Positions 8,784-17,356 of a stretch of DNA of 64,000 nucleotides are shown one piece after another (positions within the stretch are counted from its first letter, which is position 1; the number at the start of each line of letters is the position of its first letter). The notes under the pieces are model-generated. The model saw only the letters and a program-made list of their open reading frames with translations. It did no database searches and was not told the DNA's origin. The DNA comes from JAJPKK01 sp963844635 (GTDB lineage: Bacteria > Pseudomonadota > Alphaproteobacteria > Rhizobiales > Xanthobacteraceae). A program made the translations under genes and the position numbers. The DNA lies in assembly GCA_963844635.1 (NCBI GenBank), contig CAWJPD010000014.1, positions 1 through 64,000 on the forward strand, written 5' to 3'.

Positions 8784-9620
8784 ATGCTTAAATTCAATTC
8801 CGCGACGAGCGCTCTCGCCGTCGGCGCAGGGGCCGCCTTCGTTGTTGCCGCCTCGGCGCCGGCGGTGGTCGCCGAACGGGGATCGATCCCGGATTTCTCG
8901 TCCAACGATGCTGCGTGGGTTCTCGCCAGCACCGACTACCTTCCGGTTCCCGGGCAACCCGGTCCGACCGCCAACGATCCCGGCCATCCCTATGTTCCGA
9001 ACGGGAGAGGGGCGCAGCCGACCTTCCGCGTTGCCGACCTTGGCAATCCCAACGTCAAGCCGTGGGCCAGAGGGGTTCTCAAGCGCGAGAACGACAAGGT
9101 ACTCGCCGGAAAGATCGGCTACACGGCACGTTCAAGCTGCATGCCGGCTGGCGTGCCCGATTTCTGGGCTTATGCGGTATTCGAATCGACCCACTTCCTG
9201 CAGACCCCGAAGGAGGTGACGCTGATCTTCTCGGGGGACGCCCAGGTTCGCCACGTCTACCTCGACGTGCCGCATTCGGACAACTTGACGCCGACCTGGT
9301 ACGGCGAGTTGGTCGGTCACTACGATGGTGATACGCTCGTCATCGATACGATCGGGATGAACGCCAAGACCTATCTCGACGGCTTCCGAACCCCGCATTC
9401 CGACAAGCTGCACGTCATCGAGCGCATCAAGACCATCGATGGCGGCACCACGCTGCAGGTAGGTCTGCGCGTCGAGGACCCCGACACCTTCTATCAGCCA
9501 TGGAGCGGTGTCATCAATTTCCGCCGCGTCCAGCGCCCGATGCACGAGGAAGCGTGCGCCGAAAACAATACGCCGATCTTCGATTACGGTACACCGACCG
9601 CCGGCAAGGCGGACTTTTGA
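8784..9620 (+). CDS. Secreted protein of an uncharacterised family (DVPHSDNLTPTWYGE motif)
   Basis: A 278-residue exported protein: signal peptide about residues 1-31 (ALAVGAGAAFVVAASAPAVVA), then a soluble domain with DVPHSDNLTPTWYGE, GHYDGDTLVIDTIGMN and TPHSDKLHVIERI. These motifs mark a large uncharacterised family often seen in soil bacteria. It shows the same overall design as the protein at 55334-56170. The start at 8784 is chosen because AGGGAGCAGG precedes it and a signal peptide begins there; the open frame runs upstream to 8676 without support. Substrate and activity unknown. Confidence 0.75.
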   Translation: MLKFNSATSALAVGAGAAFVVAASAPAVVAERGSIPDFSSNDAAWVLASTDYLPVPGQPGPTANDPGHPYVPNGRGAQPTFRVADLGNPNVKPWARGVLKRENDKVLAGKIGYTARSSCMPAGVPDFWAYAVFESTHFLQTPKEVTLIFSGDAQVRHVYLDVPHSDNLTPTWYGELVGHYDGDTLVIDTIGMNAKTYLDGFRTPHSDKLHVIERIKTIDGGTTLQVGLRVEDPDTFYQPWSGVINFRRVQRPMHEEACAENNTPIFDYGTPTAGKADF

Positions 9621-9661
9621 CCGGCCGCGGTTCGTAATGGACGCTTGATGGTCGTCCTTTG

Positions 9662-9766
9662 GGCGCATTGATCCCGAAAAGTTGCAAACTCTTCGGACGA
9701 AGACCATGCGAAAGGTCAAAAGGGAATTGAGCGGAAGCGGTTCAAGCTGAACGCCTCCCGCTCTAG
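9662..9766 (-). repeat. R1 palindromic repeat copy
   Basis: A hairpin (GCGCATTGATCCCGAAAAGTT...GACCATGCG) followed by B hairpin (GAGCGGAAGCG...CGCCTCCCGCTC). Lies between the secreted-protein gene and the DUF3551 gene. Confidence 0.8.
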
Positions 9767-9800
9767 CCGCTCGGAAACGCTGCAACAGAAAGGGGAGGCG

Positions 9801-10070
9801 ATGCGCGCCACCATTGCGACGGCGTTGATGGCAGTAGCATTTCTGGTGACGGCCGCTCGGCCGGGCGCTGCAGCCTATGATCTTCCTTGGTGCGCCCAGT
9901 TCTACATGCAGGGCCAGGTCAAGAGCTGTGCCTACGTGACTTACGAACAATGCCTGGCAACGATCAGAGGCGTCGGCGGGGTGTGCGTGCGAAATGCGGC
10001 TGTCCCGCCCTATCCCCCTTACGCGCCGCCACTCCGGCGTCGTCCGCGCCGCGACGTCACGGCGCAATGA
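9801..10070 (+). CDS. DUF3551 domain secreted small protein
   Basis: An 89-residue protein of the DUF3551 family, which is nearly confined to Bradyrhizobium relatives. A signal peptide (residues 1-24, ending AAA) precedes the family core: YDLPWCAQFY, SCAYVTYEQCLATIRGVGGVCVRN with four Cys in the conserved spacing that probably form two disulfides. A Pro-rich basic tail follows. GGGGAGGCG is the ribosome-binding site. Function unknown. It ends 26 nt before the PotF-like gene. Confidence 0.85.
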   Translation: MRATIATALMAVAFLVTAARPGAAAYDLPWCAQFYMQGQVKSCAYVTYEQCLATIRGVGGVCVRNAAVPPYPPYAPPLRRRPRRDVTAQ

Positions 10071-10096
10071 TCGCCATCGCCCGGACGGAGGACACG

Positions 10097-11219
10097 ATGC
10101 ATGGACGCGGCTTTCCAGCCCTTCTCGGTTACGGGGCGCTGGTCGCGCTGACGGCAGCCAGCTTGCTGGCCATTCCCTCTGCCGGGGCGCAGCGCGAACG
10201 CGTCGTCAACGTGTACAACTGGTCCGATTACGTTGATCCGAGCGTGCTCGATGCGTTCACGCGTGAGAGCGGCATCAAGGTCCGCTACGACACCTTCGAT
10301 TCCAACGACACGTTGGAAACCAAGCTGCTTGCCGGAAAGTCGGGCTATGACGTCGTGGTGCCAAGCGCCAACTTTCTAGAGCGCCAGATCAAGGCGGGCG
10401 TGTTCCAGAAGCTGGAAAAGTCGAAACTGCCGAATCTCGACCAACGCCTGGCCTGCGATCACGTCGCGCCTTGCCACCTATGACCCCGGCAATCAATACG
10501 CCGTCAATTACATGTGGGGAACGGTTGGGATCGGATTCGATGCGAGAAAGGCCCACGACATCCTTGGCGGCGGCCGCATCGAAGGCTGGGCCGACGTGTT
10601 CGTCCCGACGATGCTGGCGCGCTTCAAGGAGTGCGGCGTCTATATGCTCGACTTATCGGACGACATCCTGCCGGCGGCTCTGACGTATCTCGGACGCAAT
10701 CCCAATTCCGTCGATCCTGCCGATCTGGATAAAGCCGCGGACGTCGTCGCGGCGGTGCGGCCGTCGGTGCGTAAATTCCATTCGTCCGAATACCTCAATG
10801 CGCTTGCAAGCGGCGAGATCTGCCTCGTCGTCGGATGGTCCGGCGATATCAAGCAGGCGCAGAAGCGGGCGGCGGAAGCAGGCAATGGCGTCGAGATCGG
10901 TTACGTGATTCCAAAGGAGGGGACGCAGATGTTCTTCGACGTTCTCGCCATCCCCAAGGATGCCCGCAGCCCCGCTGAAGCGTATGCCTTCATCGATTAC
11001 CTGATGCGCCCTGATGTGGCGGCCCGCAACACCGATTTTCTTTCCTACGCCAATGGAAACCTGGCGAGCCAGGCGCTGGTTTCAACGGCCATTCTCAATG
11101 ACCGCACCATTTATCCCGACGCCGACACAATGTCTCATCTTTACACTGTGAACGCTCACGATCCGAAAACCACCCGGCTGATGAACCGGCTATGGACGAA
11201 GGTCAAAACCGGCAGGTAA
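10097..11219 (+). pseudogene. PotF-like polyamine ABC transporter substrate-binding protein, frameshifted
   Basis: Encodes a periplasmic spermidine/putrescine-binding protein split over two frames. The first part (10097 to about 10450) has a signal peptide and VVNVYNWSDYVDPSVLDAF, KLLAGKSGYDVVVPSANFL and LEKSKLPNL. The second (about 10450-11219) continues AITSRLATYDPGNQYAVNYM and WGTVGIGF through to NRLWTKVKTGR. Joining them needs a 2-nt gain (or 1-nt loss) near 10450, where LDP appears to have lost bases in CTGGCCTGCG. Both halves are otherwise intact and the total of about 374 residues fits PotF. No permease or ATPase genes adjoin it. Recent mutation or sequence error are both possible. Confidence 0.82.
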
Positions 11220-11329
11220 CACCCGCAACGTGCCTGCGTCGACCCCGCGATCGCGCGATCCGGCACACGCCAACGTCGAAGCGGCTGGGCCGTCGATCGT
11301 TTGCGGCCCCTGGCTATACGGGATTGTTA

Positions 11330-11472
11330 GCGCATGATCCCGTAAAGTTGCAGACTTTTCGGATAAGATCATGCGCAAAATCAACACGCATCCGTCGTCG
11401 AGCGCAGTCCGCGACGGGTGCGCAGAACGGAACCGAGCGGGAGGCGTTTCAGCCTGAACGCATCCCGCTCGA
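11330..11472 (-). repeat. R1 palindromic repeat, long form with C module
   Basis: Three-part copy: A hairpin (AGCGCATGATCCCGTAAAGT...AAGATCATGCGC), the optional C module with its own inverted arms (CGCATCCGTCG...CGACGGGTGCG) and the B hairpin (GAGCGGGAGGCG...CGCATCCCGCTC). Located ahead of the cold-shock gene. The remaining bases of this 416-base gap show no gene. Confidence 0.8.
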
Positions 11473-11635
11473 GGTCGCGGAGACCCGCTGCAAGCGCAGA
11501 AGCCGATCTGATTTTGGCTTGTGGCGCGCCGTTCGCCGCGGCGGATCGCGAGCAGGGGGATTTTTCAGACTTGCGTGCCCCGTCGAGGACTGGCAGTCTC
11601 GCCAAGCGCGTCGTGCTGAATTTTGGAGATCTCTG

Positions 11636-11839
11636 ATGTCGACAGGAACGGTGAAGTGGTTCAACCCCACCAAGGGCTATGGTTTCATTCAGCCACAGGG
11701 CGGCGGGCAGGACGTGTTTGTTCACATCTCGGCGGTCGAACGGGCGGGTCTCGCCACCCTCAACGAGGGCCAGCAGGTCGAGTTCGAAATCGTCAGCAAC
11801 AGGGGGAAATCGTCGGCTGAGAATTTGAAAGTCAAATAA
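11636..11839 (+). CDS. Cold-shock domain protein (CspA family)
   Basis: A 67-residue single cold-shock domain, the normal length. RNP1 is visible as KGYGFIQ and RNP2 as DVFVHIS, the RNA-contacting motifs, after the canonical start TGTVKWFNPTKG. Such proteins act as RNA chaperones that melt secondary structure. The ATG at 11636 follows TTTTGGAGAT; the longer open frame to 11192 is not supported. A zinc-ribbon gene follows 15 nt later and is probably cotranscribed. Confidence 0.95.
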   Translation: MSTGTVKWFNPTKGYGFIQPQGGGQDVFVHISAVERAGLATLNEGQQVEFEIVSNRGKSSAENLKVK

Positions 11840-11854
11840 AGGACGTTACGGTCT

Positions 11855-12127
11855 ATGGGGCAAACGAGCCGAACGGGGAAGCCGATCGACCAAAAGGCCA
11901 TAGCCAGTGATTTCGGCGATAGTGCCGAATGGTACCTGACGGTCCGCTGCGCAACTTTGCAATGCGGGCGGCTGATCGCTTTTCAGAAGGCCGTTTATGC
12001 GGGAGATCGGCCGAACTTGCGTTTCGGCATTACCGGCGAACCAACCGTTCAATGTCCGCATTGCAGAACGCCGATGCGGATCAAGATCGACCAGATCCAG
12101 CGGCGCAGGATTGTCGTAATCCAATGA
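11855..12127 (+). CDS. Small zinc-ribbon-like protein downstream of csp
   Basis: A 90-residue soluble protein with LTVRCATLQCGRLIAF and VQCPHCRTPMRIKI, i.e. a CxxxxC pair and a CPHC pair separated by about 34 residues, which fits a zinc ribbon. It is rich in Arg/Lys after the second pair (KIDQIQRRRIVVIQ). It begins 15 nt after the cold-shock gene, suggesting one transcript and perhaps a nucleic-acid role. That role is inference. Family not recognised. Confidence 0.66.
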   Translation: MGQTSRTGKPIDQKAIASDFGDSAEWYLTVRCATLQCGRLIAFQKAVYAGDRPNLRFGITGEPTVQCPHCRTPMRIKIDQIQRRRIVVIQ

Positions 12128-12322
12128 AATGAAACCTCCCGCGAGGTCTCGGTTTCCAAGACGAACGCCACAACTGTGCGCTGGTCACACCGACACCAAT
12201 GCAGGCCGCCTTGCGCGCGGCCGCCATTTGGAAGGCCGCCATCAGCAGCCGCATGATGAATGGCGCGCACGCTCTCGCCGGGATCACGAAAGTGGGCGCC
12301 ACGGGCTGCTGTACGCTCACTC

Positions 12323-12739
12323 TCAACGCCCCGGGCATGGGCCGACGCAGAACTCGACGCCGTCGCTGTTGCGGTAACGCCCGTCGGACAAGCGCTCGTA
12401 CGTAACGCAGCGGCGCTGGTCTGCAGCCTCGCTGGCATCGCGCCGGCAGATGCTGTTGCCGTCGATATCCCAAAAACCGCGGGCGATCTTTTTGTCCCCG
12501 GCGAGCGTCGCGGTGCCGTCGGAAAAATGAATCGTGCACACCGCCTTTCCTGCAAGCGGACCGGTATTCGGAGTTCCGCATAAAGGCAGGTTGACGAGCT
12601 CGCGGCGAAACTCGTCGGCCGTCATCGGCTGCGCCGTCGGCTTGGCGCCGCCGCACCCGGCAAGGCCGAGCAGCATCCCGGTCAATCCGATGACGGTGCC
12701 GGCACGACCACCTCTCGGTAAGCCGATCATGATCATCAC
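12323..12739 (-). CDS. Putative lipoprotein
   Basis: A 138-residue protein with a lipoprotein signal (TVIGLTGMLLGLAGCGG, lipobox LAGC around residue 28) and a small secreted domain with paired Cys residues: NLPLCGTPNTGPLAGKAVC, DGNSICRRD, EFCVGPCPGR. A stretch FSDGTATLAGDKKIARGFWD suggests a beta-rich fold. The ATG overlaps the stop of the upstream dehydrogenase gene by 4 nt (ATGA at 12736-12739), so the two are translationally coupled. Function unknown. Confidence 0.72.
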   Translation of the reverse strand: MMIMIGLPRGGRAGTVIGLTGMLLGLAGCGGAKPTAQPMTADEFRRELVNLPLCGTPNTGPLAGKAVCTIHFSDGTATLAGDKKIARGFWDIDGNSICRRDASEAADQRRCVTYERLSDGRYRNSDGVEFCVGPCPGR

Positions 12740-13737
12740 AGCATCGACGGCAGGACGCGGTCCGGCGGTCGGTGACCGTCCATGAAAGTCTGGATGTTGA
12801 TGATCACCTTGGCCCCCATTTCCGCACGGCCTTCGAGTGTTGCCGAGCCGAGGTGGGGCAGGAGCACCACCTTGCCGGTACGCGCGAGCCGCACAAGTCT
12901 CGGATTCACCGCCGGCTCATGCTCGAACACGTCGAGGCCGGCGCCGCCGATCTCGCCCGCCTCGATCATCCGCGCGAGCGCGTTCTCGTCAATCACCTCG
13001 CCGCGCGCGGTGTTGACGATGTAGGCATCCGGTCGCAGCAGTTTCAGACGCCGCGCCGAGAGCAGATGATAGGTGGCCGGCGTGTGCGGACAATTGACCG
13101 ACACGATGTCCACCCGCGCCAGCATCTGGTCGAGGCTTTCCCAGTAGGTCGCCTCGAGCTCGGCTTCGACCCTCGGCGCCGCGCGGCGGCGATTGTGATA
13201 GTGAATCTGAAGGCCGAACGGCCGAGCCCGCCGGGCGACCGCCTGACCGATTCGACCCATGCCAATAATCCCCAGCCGCTTGCCGCCGATGCGGTGGCCG
13301 AGCATCCAGGTCGGCGCCCAGCCCTGCCATTCGTGGCCGGCGGTCATGACGCCGGCACCCTCGGCGAGTCGCCGCGGCACCGCAAGAATGAGCGCCATCG
13401 TCATGTCGGCGGTGTCTTCGGTGAGAACGCCTGGGGTGTTGGTGACGGTGATGCCGCGCGCCAAGGCGGTAGCGACATCGATGTGATCGATGCCGTTACC
13501 GAAGTTGGCAATGAGCCGCAGCTGCTCGCCGCATTGCCCGAGCAGCGCCGCATCGATGCGATCGGTCACGGTCGGTACGAGAACTTCGGCGGACTTCGCC
13601 GCAGCCGCGAGATCGGCATCGCTCATCGGCCGATCGTCGAGATTGAGCCGGGTGTCGAACAATTCGCACATCCGCGTCTCGACCTGGTCGGGCAGCTTGC
13701 GGGTGACGACGATAAGGGGTTTGCGACGAATGGCCAT
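12736..13737 (-). CDS. D-2-hydroxyacid dehydrogenase (glyoxylate/hydroxypyruvate reductase type)
   Basis: NAD(P)-dependent reductase of 2-oxo acids, 333 residues. The N-terminal substrate domain is followed by the Rossmann motif KRLGIIGMGRIGQAVARRAR. Catalytic residues are visible in family positions: Arg in VNTARGEVIDENAL, Glu in the DVFEHEPAVNP block, His in VVLLPHLGSAT. NRRRAAP after the second beta strand suggests NADPH preference. Closest described relatives are glyoxylate/hydroxypyruvate reductases and D-glycerate dehydrogenases; the exact substrate cannot be set. It is upstream of, and overlaps, the lipoprotein gene. Confidence 0.88.
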   Translation of the reverse strand: MAIRRKPLIVVTRKLPDQVETRMCELFDTRLNLDDRPMSDADLAAAAKSAEVLVPTVTDRIDAALLGQCGEQLRLIANFGNGIDHIDVATALARGITVTNTPGVLTEDTADMTMALILAVPRRLAEGAGVMTAGHEWQGWAPTWMLGHRIGGKRLGIIGMGRIGQAVARRARPFGLQIHYHNRRRAAPRVEAELEATYWESLDQMLARVDIVSVNCPHTPATYHLLSARRLKLLRPDAYIVNTARGEVIDENALARMIEAGEIGGAGLDVFEHEPAVNPRLVRLARTGKVVLLPHLGSATLEGRAEMGAKVIINIQTFMDGHRPPDRVLPSML

Positions 13738-13952
13738 GTCTCAGCCCCTGGTGCGAGAATCGAGGTCGACGCCATTGTGATTGCCGCGCGATCTGCGCCG
13801 GGCTCACCGCGGCCTCGAAACGGCGCCGGTACTCGCGCTCATCGGCCGGTTCCGAGGAGGGCCGCGCGATATGGTTTCTTCAGCCCTTTTTTAACCCTCC
13901 TCGCCGAGACTGTAGCCGCTCTACGGCGCGGGGAGCGCCTTCGATCCTTCTT

Positions 13953-14054
13953 AGCGCATGATCCCGAAAAGTTGCAGACTTTTCGGATAGAGATCCTGCG
14001 CAAAATCAAAGGGAACTGAGCAGGAAGCGCTTCAAGCTGAACGCATCCCGCTCG
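13953..14054 (-). repeat. R1 palindromic repeat copy
   Basis: A hairpin (AGCGCATGATCCCGAAAAGT...AGATCCTGCGC) plus B hairpin (GAGCAGGAAGCG...CGCATCCCGCTC). Sits in the divergent gap between the dehydrogenase and SH3 genes. The rest of the gap from 13738 holds no convincing gene. Confidence 0.8.
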
Positions 14055-14134
14055 AGCAGATGGCCGGACCGGGACCAGGCGCGACCGCATCGAAACCGCC
14101 GCCTGACGTTCCCAAATTCTCGAGAGTGTTCGCG

Positions 14135-14710
14135 ATGGGAACGCCTGCTCTACCTGCGAGGACTGTGACGGCACGCCGCGATCGCCGCAGCCGCAGGGCG
14201 ATTCTCTTGGCTGTTGCCCTGGCCGTCGCCGCCGGTAGGTCGACCACGCCGTCACGGGCTGCATCCGACCCTGAGGAAAGCACTCGCCTCCCGGTGCCCC
14301 GCTTCGTCAGCCTGAAGTCCGACCACGTGAATGTGCGTGGCGGCCCGAACAAGGACCATGACATGGCCTGGGTGTTCACCCGTGCCGGCCTCCCCGTCGA
14401 AATCACGGCCGAGTTCGAGAACTGGCGGCGCATTCGCGACAGCGACGGCAGTGAAGGATGGGTGTATCATTCGCTGCTGTCAGGGAAACGAACGGCCTTC
14501 GTCGCCAAGTCGAAAACGCATACCGATCCGGTGCCGCTTTATGAGACGAGCGATATGAAAAGCGCTTTGCGCGCGATGCTGGAGCCGGGTGTCCTTGGCG
14601 CCGTGAAACACTGCAACGGCCAATGGTGCCGCTTCTTCGGCCAGGGCTTTGACGGCTGGATCGAGCAGGACCGCCTCTGGGGCGTCTATCCCAACGAGAA
14701 AATCGACTGA
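14135..14710 (+). CDS. Secreted bacterial SH3-domain protein
   Basis: A 191-residue exported protein. After a basic stretch and a hydrophobic signal helix (RAILLAVALAVAAG) come two bacterial SH3-like repeats: SLKSDHVNVRGGPNKDHDMA with WVFTRAGLPVEITAEFENW and GSEGWVYHSLLSG, then a second unit ending CRFFGQGFDGWIEQDRLWGV. Such domains bind peptidoglycan or envelope partners. I prefer the ATG at 14135 to the one at 14060, which starts at the edge of repeat R1; both are in frame. It converges on irr. Confidence 0.83.
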   Translation: MGTPALPARTVTARRDRRSRRAILLAVALAVAAGRSTTPSRAASDPEESTRLPVPRFVSLKSDHVNVRGGPNKDHDMAWVFTRAGLPVEITAEFENWRRIRDSDGSEGWVYHSLLSGKRTAFVAKSKTHTDPVPLYETSDMKSALRAMLEPGVLGAVKHCNGQWCRFFGQGFDGWIEQDRLWGVYPNEKID

Positions 14711-14782
14711 GCACCCGTTTAACGCAGACCGCGCCGTCACGGCGGGCCAAAAGACGCCACCCAGCTTCTGGGAAGAGAGAGC

Positions 14783-15274
14783 CTACCGCTTCTTCGGCTT
14801 CAGGCGCACGACCACATCAACACGGCTCACCTCGTAGCCCTCCGGAATCGGCGGCAGGTCGCCAACGATCGATGCCGCATCCGGGATATCGACGAGGTTA
14901 TGCTCGCTCTCGATGAAGAAGTGGTGATGGTCGGAGACATTGGTATCGAAATAGGTCTTCGAGCCGTTCACGGTGACCTCGCGCAGGAGACCCGCATCGG
15001 TAAATTGGTGCAGCGTGTTGTACACGGTGGCAAGCGAGACCGGGATTTTGGCCCGGTTGGCTTCTTCGTAGAGCATTTCCGCAGTGAGGTGGCGGTCGCC
15101 CTTGGCGAACAGCAGCCAACCGAGCGCCATGCGCTGGCGGGTTGGACGCAGCTTCACCTCGCGCAACAGCGCGAGCACGTCATGCCAGGGACAGCCGTTA
15201 CGGTGCTCCGCGTCACGGCCGTCCGGCCGCTCGGCCGGAACTTGGCTGACCGCAAATTTGGGAGGCATTTCCAT
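14783..15274 (-). CDS. irr: Iron response regulator Irr (Fur family)
   Basis: Heme-responsive transcriptional regulator that controls iron and heme genes in Bradyrhizobium relatives. The 163-residue protein has an N-terminal heme regulatory motif GCPWHDV near residue 27, the winged helix with LRPTRQRMALGWLLF and SLATVYNTLHQFTDAGLL, and the DHHHFF cluster that in Irr binds a second heme. In B. japonicum, heme at these two sites triggers Irr turnover; both motifs are present here, so the same control is likely. The upstream promoter is described separately. Length and motifs fit Irr rather than Fur or Zur. Confidence 0.94.
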   Translation of the reverse strand: MEMPPKFAVSQVPAERPDGRDAEHRNGCPWHDVLALLREVKLRPTRQRMALGWLLFAKGDRHLTAEMLYEEANRAKIPVSLATVYNTLHQFTDAGLLREVTVNGSKTYFDTNVSDHHHFFIESEHNLVDIPDAASIVGDLPPIPEGYEVSRVDVVVRLKPKKR

Positions 15275-15324
15275 GGCTTTCCAAGCTCTTCCCTACCGGC
15301 GCACGACAGATCGTTTCATTTGCA

Positions 15325-15353
15325 ATTATATAGGCCGCGGATTCGGCTTGCAA
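15325..15353 (-). promoter_or_regulatory. Sigma-70-type promoter for irr
   Basis: On the minus strand TTGCAA (15348-15353) is followed after exactly 17 nt by TATAAT (15325-15330), about 50 nt upstream of the irr start. The hexamer TTGCAA also occurs again at 15320-15325, overlapping the -10, so the pair could be a protein site. Confidence 0.7.
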
Positions 15354-15579
15354 GCATCTCGAAGCCGCTGGCGGCTGCCAAGCCAAAGATTGGACCTCAG
15401 CAGCCGGCCAGTCATCTCCTGAAATGCGAACGACCACGAAACTGAGGGGTGCGCGTACATCCGGCGTCACCTCGCTCAAAATCGTGGCCGCAAAGGCAAA
15501 CCGCGCGTTGGCACAAGCTTGCACCGCGGATATTTGGTGGTGCGCCAGGAATTTGCAAGTGCGCGAAGCCTGAATTTTG

Positions 15580-15720
15580 GCGCATGGTCCCGAAAAGTTG
15601 GAGACTTTCGGATAAGATCATGCCCAAAATCAACACGCACCGGTGGTCGAGCGCAGTCCGCGACGGGTGCGCAAAACAGAGTCGAGCGGAAAGCGGTTCA
15701 AGCTGAACGCATCCCGCTCC
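15580..15720 (-). repeat. R1 palindromic repeat, long form with C module
   Basis: A hairpin (GGCGCATGGTCCCGAAAAGT...AGATCATGCCC), C module (CGCACCGGTGG...CGACGGGTGCG) and B hairpin (GAGCGGAAAGCG...CGCATCCCGCTC). The DUF72 gene begins 10 nt after it. Confidence 0.8.
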
Positions 15721-15730
15721 GGGAGGCGGC

Positions 15731-16537
15731 TTGGCGGAGCGGACGGCACCTGTTCGGGTCGGTATCGGCGGATGGACCTTCGCCCCGTGGCGCGGCGTGT
15801 TCTATCCCAAGGGCCTGCCGCATTCGCAGGAACTCGCATTCGCCGCGGCCCGGCTCACTTCAATTGAGATCAACGGCACTTTCTATCGCACGCAAACCCC
15901 TGCCACGTTCCGCAAATGGCGTGACCAAGTGCCCGAAGACTTTGTGTTTTCAGTGAAAGGGTCACGGGTAACGACGCATCGCCGTGAACTCGCTGAAGCT
16001 GGGCCCTCTGTCGAACGCTTTCTCGGCTCGGGCGTGCTCGAATTGGGAAAGCACCTTGGGCCGATCCTGTGGCAGTTCCCGCCGACGAAGAAATTCGACG
16101 AGGCGGATTTTGCGAGCTTTCTCGAGCTGCTGCCCACCACCTATGACGGCCATCATCTGCGACACGCCGTCGAGGTGCGGCATGACAGCTTTTGCGTGCC
16201 CGCTTTCGTCGCGCTGCTGCGTCGGTTTGCGATACCGGTGGTGTTCAGCGAGCATGAGCGCTATCCGGCCATCGCCGACGTAACCGGCGAGTTCCTGTAT
16301 CTGCGTCTGCAAAAGGGTACCGACGAAATCCCTACCGGGTATCCGCCGGAAGCGATTGCCGAGTGGGCGAAGCGCCTGCGCGCCTGGGCGGCCGGGCATT
16401 GCCCCGCGGACCTGCGTACCGTGACCCCCGAGCACATCGCTCGGAAACCGCGCGATGCCTTTGTGTATTTCATCCATGAGGGCAAGGTTCACGCGCCAGC
16501 GGCGGCAACCGCACTTATCGCGCAGCTCGATGCATGA
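15731..16537 (+). CDS. DUF72 family protein
   Basis: A 268-residue TIM-barrel protein of the DUF72 family. Motifs: VRVGIGGWTFAPWRGVFYP near the N-terminus, FTSIEINGTFYR-type segment (TSIEINGTFYRTQTPATFRK), FVFSVKGSRVTTH, GPILWQFPP, and AVEVRHDSF. The family's activity is still unclear. It begins with TTG preceded by GGGAGG directly after repeat R1. Its stop overlaps the start of the DUF488 gene by 4 nt, a pairing seen in many genomes, which implies a shared role. Confidence 0.9.
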   Translation: MAERTAPVRVGIGGWTFAPWRGVFYPKGLPHSQELAFAAARLTSIEINGTFYRTQTPATFRKWRDQVPEDFVFSVKGSRVTTHRRELAEAGPSVERFLGSGVLELGKHLGPILWQFPPTKKFDEADFASFLELLPTTYDGHHLRHAVEVRHDSFCVPAFVALLRRFAIPVVFSEHERYPAIADVTGEFLYLRLQKGTDEIPTGYPPEAIAEWAKRLRAWAAGHCPADLRTVTPEHIARKPRDAFVYFIHEGKVHAPAAATALIAQLDA

Positions 16538-16995
16538 AACCGCTGTTCACCATCGGCTACGAGCACGCGACCCCGCACGCATTTTTCGACGAGGTCACGC
16601 GGGCGAAAGTCGCAACGGTGGTGGACGTGCGCGCCGTCGCTGCGTCGCGACGGCCTGGCTTCTCCAAGCGCCAACTCGCCGCAGGACTTGACGAACACGG
16701 CATCGGCTATGTCCATCTGCAAAAACTCGGCACCCCCAAAGAGGGTCGCTTGGCGGCCCGCAGCGGCCATGCCGAAGAGATGCTGCGGATTTACGAACGC
16801 CATCTGGCGACTGCGGACGCGGCGCGCGAGCTTGACGCGTTGGCGGCGCTTGCCGAGGCAGCGAGTTCACGCAAACCGCTTTGCCTGCTGTGCTACGAGC
16901 GCGATCCTGCCCATTGCCATCGCCAGCGGCTGGCGGCGGAACTGCACAAGCGGCTCGGGGCGAAAGTGACGCACCTCTTCTGCGTGCCCGCTTGA
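16534..16995 (+). CDS. DUF488 family protein
   Basis: A 153-residue protein of the DUF488 family, typified by LFTIGYEHATPHAFFDE, VVDVRAVAASRRPGFSKRQL and the C-terminal LLCYERDPAHCHRQRLA. The conserved Cys and His in that last motif suggest a catalytic or metal site. It overlaps the DUF72 gene (ATGA at 16534-16537). Function unknown. Translation coupling and the recurring DUF72-DUF488 pair argue for one functional unit. Confidence 0.9.
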   Translation: MKPLFTIGYEHATPHAFFDEVTRAKVATVVDVRAVAASRRPGFSKRQLAAGLDEHGIGYVHLQKLGTPKEGRLAARSGHAEEMLRIYERHLATADAARELDALAALAEAASSRKPLCLLCYERDPAHCHRQRLAAELHKRLGAKVTHLFCVPA

Positions 16996-17196
16996 AGCGG
17001 GATACGTCCAGTTGAATGGCCTCCCGCTCGGTTCTCTTCGGGCGCCCGCGAAAGTAACTGAATTGGTTACAGGGCCATCGGCCGCACCAGGCCGCTCATT
17101 TCTTGCCGGGTGTCGGAGCAGTTATTTTCGCGGCAGCCGTTTGCTCTGAGGATGATCTTTGTCCGGAAAAGCCTGCGACCTTCGGGGCCATGCGCT
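16994..17196 (+). repeat. R1 palindromic repeat split by an R2 element
   Basis: The B hairpin (GAAGCGGGATACG...CCTCCCGCTC) occupies about 16994-17034 and a diverged A hairpin (TGATCTTTGTCCGGAAAAGC...GGGGCCATGCGC) about 17150-17196. Between them lies a full R2 element at 17045-17138, which looks inserted into this R1 copy. Confidence 0.65.
17045..17138. repeat. R2 palindromic repeat copy 1
   Basis: About 94 bp with inverted ends CCGCGAAAGTAAC and GTTATTTTCGCGG. The interior shares AGGGCC, GCCGCACCA and GGGTGTCGGAGC with the copy at 30349-30449. MITE-like size with no coding capacity. Confidence 0.7.
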
Positions 17197-17356
17197 GGCA
17201 GCCGCACGTTTCAAGTCCTCTCACGGCAGGAGGACGGCCCGCAAAGCTCGGCTCGGGCACGCAGATTGCAGCGACTTCGAATTTTACGACAGCTTAACGA
17301 TGCCGGGCTATATCTTTATAGTTGTCTTACATCAATCAATACAACCTAAGCGGTAT

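Noticed and set aside
12772..14019. 415-codon plus-strand open frame over the dehydrogenase gene
   Set aside because: Antisense to a clear dehydrogenase; runs into repeat R1; His/Arg-rich without a domain.
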